The position numbers and the translations under genes are program-made. The notes beneath the pieces were generated by a model. That model was given only the letters and a program-made list of their open reading frames with translations, had not been told where the DNA came from and did no database searches. 64,000 nucleotides of DNA. Source: Flagellimonas zhangzhouensis. GTDB taxonomy: Bacteria; Bacteroidota; Bacteroidia; Flavobacteriales; Flavobacteriaceae. Numbering within the stretch: the first letter of the stretch is position 1; the number at the start of each line of letters is the position of its first letter. Positions 61,794-64,000 of the stretch are shown one piece after another. Location of the stretch: NCBI RefSeq assembly GCF_900102925.1, contig NZ_FNKI01000002.1, positions 682,001-746,000 on the forward strand, written 5' to 3'.

Positions 61794-62009
61794 TTATTTT
61801 TCTTCGGAATAACTTAGTGCTCCCGAAGGACATTTGGAAATTTGGTTTTTTAGCTCCTCACTGGACGCATTTTCCGCCTTTATCCAAGGTCTTTCTTTTG
61901 GGTTGTACACTTGGGGCAGCATTTTCACACAGATACCTGCATGTTCGCATAATTCAGGTTTCCAAATAACTTTTACTTCCCCGTTTGAATATGTTTTTGT
62001 TGTCCCCAT
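61794..62009 (-). CDS. yjdI: YjdI-type (4Fe-4S) mono-cluster protein
   Basis: 71 aa from ATG 62009; the open frame upstream runs through a terminator hairpin and is not used. It has the Cys pattern CEHAGIC...LPQVYNPKERPW...CPSGALSY, as in YjdI of E. coli (divergent mono-cluster ferredoxin, PF06902). Probable electron-transfer or sensor partner of YjdJ. Confidence 0.88.
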   Translation of the reverse strand: MGTTKTYSNGEVKVIWKPELCEHAGICVKMLPQVYNPKERPWIKAENASSEELKNQISKCPSGALSYSEEK

Positions 62010-62040
62010 AATTTTCCAGTTTATTAGGTTTAAGATAAAA

Positions 62041-62066
62041 AAAAGAGCCGCAATTGCGGCTCTTTT
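62041..62066 (-). terminator. Perfect palindromic terminator of the yceI gene
   Basis: 26-bp perfect palindrome (AAAAGAGCCGCAA and its complement); on the minus strand a run of eight T follows. It ends the YceI transcript before yjdI. Confidence 0.9.
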
Positions 62067-62094
62067 CATACTTAAATAAATTTTGAGAGGTCTT

Positions 62095-62721
62095 TTATTT
62101 TTGCTCTAGAAGCACGGAACCTTCAATAGCTACGTCTTCCCAAGTTTTGCTGACACCATCAGCACCTGTATGCAAAATTTCGCATGCTTTGTTCAATGAA
62201 GCCAAAGCATCCAATGCGTCCCATTGTTTCAAATCCATCACGCCTGAGAAATTCACGTGATTGTCCGCAGTGATTTCATAATCCATCGGTAAATCGGTGG
62301 AAACGCCGTTCATCGTCAATTTTACAGTACTCTTATTGTTCCCTGCTACAGAAAATGTTCCAGTAATAGTTTGGGTTTCGGCCATTTTTTGGAAGAAAAA
62401 CTCAATAATTTTTGGATCTCTAGTTCCAGTAGCATCATTGGTGAAAAGACTGCTCACTGGAATGGTAAATTGAAGTCCGTTCAAAGTTTCTTCTGGCGTG
62501 GTTCCTGCAGTGTATTTAAGGTCCACTTCCTGAAAAGTTCCTCCAACGGGAACTTTATCGGTTGTTTTGTAAGCAGTGAACTTTACATTAGTGGAGTCTT
62601 CCACAATGCTGTACATTGCCGCAACGGTTTCTTCTTTCTTTTCTTCTTCTTTTTTAGCTTGTTTGCAACTAAAGGCGGTAACCAATACCAACCCTAATGC
62701 AACTATTGTTATTTTTTTCAT
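62095..62721 (-). CDS. YceI-family lipoprotein
   Basis: 208 aa from ATG 62721, which begins a lipoprotein signal (MKKITIVALGLVLVTAFSC-K); 19 further residues upstream are probably not translated. A Lys/Glu-rich linker (QAKKEEEKKEE) leads to the YceI lipocalin fold (SIVEDSTNVKFTAYKT, ending DVAIEGSVLLEQK). YceI proteins bind long isoprenoid chains in the periplasm. Single gene with a strong terminator. Confidence 0.88.
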   Translation of the reverse strand: MKKITIVALGLVLVTAFSCKQAKKEEEKKEETVAAMYSIVEDSTNVKFTAYKTTDKVPVGGTFQEVDLKYTAGTTPEETLNGLQFTIPVSSLFTNDATGTRDPKIIEFFFQKMAETQTITGTFSVAGNNKSTVKLTMNGVSTDLPMDYEITADNHVNFSGVMDLKQWDALDALASLNKACEILHTGADGVSKTWEDVAIEGSVLLEQK

Positions 62722-62796
62722 TAAAAAAATCTTTTTTAGATTGACCACTAAGTTAGGTATTATACCAACTGCGGTCAATTATTTTGCCTGTGTATT

Positions 62797-63489
62797 TTAA
62801 GGTTTCTTTTTTTTGAACAAACTGCTTAAATCTGGATTGTAAAAAACAGCGAATTGCAATCGGTCGTAAACGGCATTGCTGAATTGGTTGCGTAAATACC
62901 CGATTTGAATATTGCTATTTTCGGTAATGTTCACACCAACAGCACCATAAAGCCTGTTCTGTCCGAACAGATCATCTTGAAGATTGATGAACAATTCATC
63001 ATAAAAATTCAAGAAAAAAGTATCGGTAAGGGGCAAAGTCATTTGAATGCGATATCGTGCACGGTGCTGGGTGTCTTTTACACCATCCAAATCCAAAAAT
63101 CGTTGCTCCAGTCGGTATCGGTGCTCAAATAGGAGCTCCCATACCTTATTCTTAAGAATAAACTGTTCAAAAATCCGATGCTCTATTAGGTTAATGTCAA
63201 AATCACCGTCATAAAAGGTATTATCGGTATCAATATACCCATAACCTGCGGTGGCAATCGCTTCTGGACTGATGTGATAATTCAGCCCAGTACGCAACAA
63301 CAATTGGTTGAAATTGCTAGTGGTTTCATACAATCGAAATTGAGCTTCGGTGTGTACACTTAGGCGCTTTGAAACCTTATTGGTGCCAAAATACATGTAC
63401 CAAGCACCCAATTCATCCTCACCAGGTTGTTGAGCGTTGACGGTTAATAATCCAAATAATAGAAATAAGGCTGTTAGGTTTTTGATCAT
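62797..63489 (-). CDS. DUF2490-family outer-membrane protein
   Basis: 230 aa. Signal peptide 1-19 (TVNAQ). The DUF2490 barrel pattern is GAWYMYFGTNKVSKRLSVHTEAQFRLYE, then RTGLNYHISPEAIATAGYGY, FEHRYRLEQRF, RARYRIQMTLPL and RLYGAVGVNI. An outer-membrane barrel of unknown transport role. Its ATG overlaps the stop of the upstream S9 peptidase gene by 4 bp, so the pair is cotranscribed. Confidence 0.87.
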   Translation of the reverse strand: MIKNLTALFLLFGLLTVNAQQPGEDELGAWYMYFGTNKVSKRLSVHTEAQFRLYETTSNFNQLLLRTGLNYHISPEAIATAGYGYIDTDNTFYDGDFDINLIEHRIFEQFILKNKVWELLFEHRYRLEQRFLDLDGVKDTQHRARYRIQMTLPLTDTFFLNFYDELFINLQDDLFGQNRLYGAVGVNITENSNIQIGYLRNQFSNAVYDRLQFAVFYNPDLSSLFKKKKP

Positions 63490-64000
63490 TTACTTTCTTC
63501 TTTAATAGGGGTACTCTTTTCTTCTTTTAAGTACTCGTCCAAAAATTCCAAAATCTTACTATATGCAGTAATTTGATTCTCCTTTTTCACAAAGCCATGT
63601 CCTTCGTCTTCGAAAAGTACATACTCCACAGGAACCCCATTTTTACGAACTCCAGCCACAATTTCATCAGATTCGGCCTGTAAAACACGTGGGTCTTGAG
63701 AACCTTGCAGTACAATCAATGGTTTGGTTACTTTGTCCGTATGGAAAAGTGGAGAAATTTGCTTCAAGCGAACTGAATCGGCACTGTAAGGGTCGCCCAA
63801 TTCTTTGTAAAGGGCATCCTTAAAGGATTCCCACCATGGCGGAATACTTTTAAGGGTTCTGATCCAGTTGGTTACTCCAAAAAGGTTCACTCCCACATCA
63901 AATTCTTCAGGGGCATAGGTCAGGGCGGCCATTGTCATGTACCCGCCATAAGATCCTCCAAGGATTCCGATTTTCTCCCCATCAATTTCAGGTTGTTGGG
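63486..64000 (-). CDS. S9 prolyl-oligopeptidase-family hydrolase, C-terminal part
   Basis: The gene enters from beyond position 64000; 171 codons are visible. The nucleophile elbow GGSYGG lies at about 63944-63961, the catalytic Asp in GSQDPRV and His in EDEGHGF, all in the right order for the S9 catalytic domain. The N-terminal propeller is outside the window. The end LDEYLKEEKS is typical. Probably a secreted or periplasmic dipeptidyl or acylaminoacyl peptidase. Confidence 0.85.
   Translation of the reverse strand, partial: QQPEIDGEKIGILGGSYGGYMTMAALTYAPEEFDVGVNLFGVTNWIRTLKSIPPWWESFKDALYKELGDPYSADSVRLKQISPLFHTDKVTKPLIVLQGSQDPRVLQAESDEIVAGVRKNGVPVEYVLFEDEGHGFVKKENQITAYSKILEFLDEYLKEEKSTPIKEESK

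Noticed and set aside
62010..62069. Longer start of the YjdI-like protein
   Set aside because: The added codons would cover the perfect terminator of the preceding gene, and YjdI proteins are about 70-75 aa.
1..64000. tRNA, rRNA, insertion sequences, prophage or integrated elements
   Set aside because: Scanned by eye in all larger gaps; no cloverleaf-like sequences, transposase or integrase genes, or target-site duplications were seen.

Overview
The window is about 64 kb of a low-GC chromosome from a member of the family Flavobacteriaceae (phylum Bacteroidota), probably close to Muricauda/Allomuricauda/Flagellimonas. Signs of this: A-rich leaders without Shine-Dalgarno sites, promoters of the Bacteroidota type (TTG then TAnnTTTG), a PorP/SprF type IX secretion protein, a carboxypeptidase-regulatory-domain TonB receptor, 2TM-domain proteins, and many families typical of flavobacteria (DUF2141, DUF2490, DUF4331, LETM1-related, head-GIN). 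No rRNA, tRNA, insertion sequence, prophage or CRISPR array was seen. The window is ordinary chromosome, and its unusual content lies mostly between the genes.

Layout. 1-5.1 kb: end of a glycan-use locus with two tandem GH144-like glucanases, a secreted esterase and a GH3 beta-glucosidase. 5.3-9.0 kb: a secreted EEP-family phosphatase/nuclease and a two-subunit periplasmic molybdenum hydroxylase. 9.2-15.4 kb: a long operon behind a structured leader RNA: arginine decarboxylase, agmatinase, a deoxyhypusine-synthase homologue (probably a homospermidine synthase), a small acidic protein, an RMD1-family membrane protein and a RimB-RimK fusion. 15.5-15.8 kb: a candidate small RNA. 15.9-23.5 kb: trxB, an Ala-Glu epimerase with a BioF-like enzyme, and a PadR/PspC/head-GIN/DUF4870 envelope group. 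23.6-29.8 kb: assorted housekeeping and wall enzymes.

29.8-40.4 kb is a redox and signalling block: OxyR; a divergent sigma-54 activator with a cyclic-nucleotide-binding domain; a single-cysteine OsmC protein behind a clear -24/-12 promoter with three upstream palindromes; pyruvate:ferredoxin oxidoreductase; and a large TPR-histidine kinase-receiver-nucleotide cyclase fusion. Read together, a cyclase, a cNMP-domain activator and a sigma-54 target lie within 10 kb.

40.5-48.5 kb: DUF2141, a TonB-dependent receptor broken by an in-frame stop, DoxX, GNAT, PorP/SprF, PaiB and two secreted proteins of unknown function. 49.0-53.3 kb: a LytS-type kinase whose C-terminus is a 2TM domain, four free-standing 2TM proteins and a LytTR regulator. 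53.4-64.0 kb: LETM1-related protein, a DUF4331 pair, TPR lipoprotein, MscS, CorA, OmpW, an ECF sigma/anti-sigma pair, the YjdI/YjdJ pair, YceI, DUF2490 and the C-terminal part of an S9 peptidase.

The most promising unexplained items are the speA leader RNA (compact three-way junction plus a 7-bp pseudoknot), the sigma-54/osmC control region, the candidate sRNA before trxB, the 2TM array, and at least five intergenic tandem repeat arrays that all have a 7-bp period.
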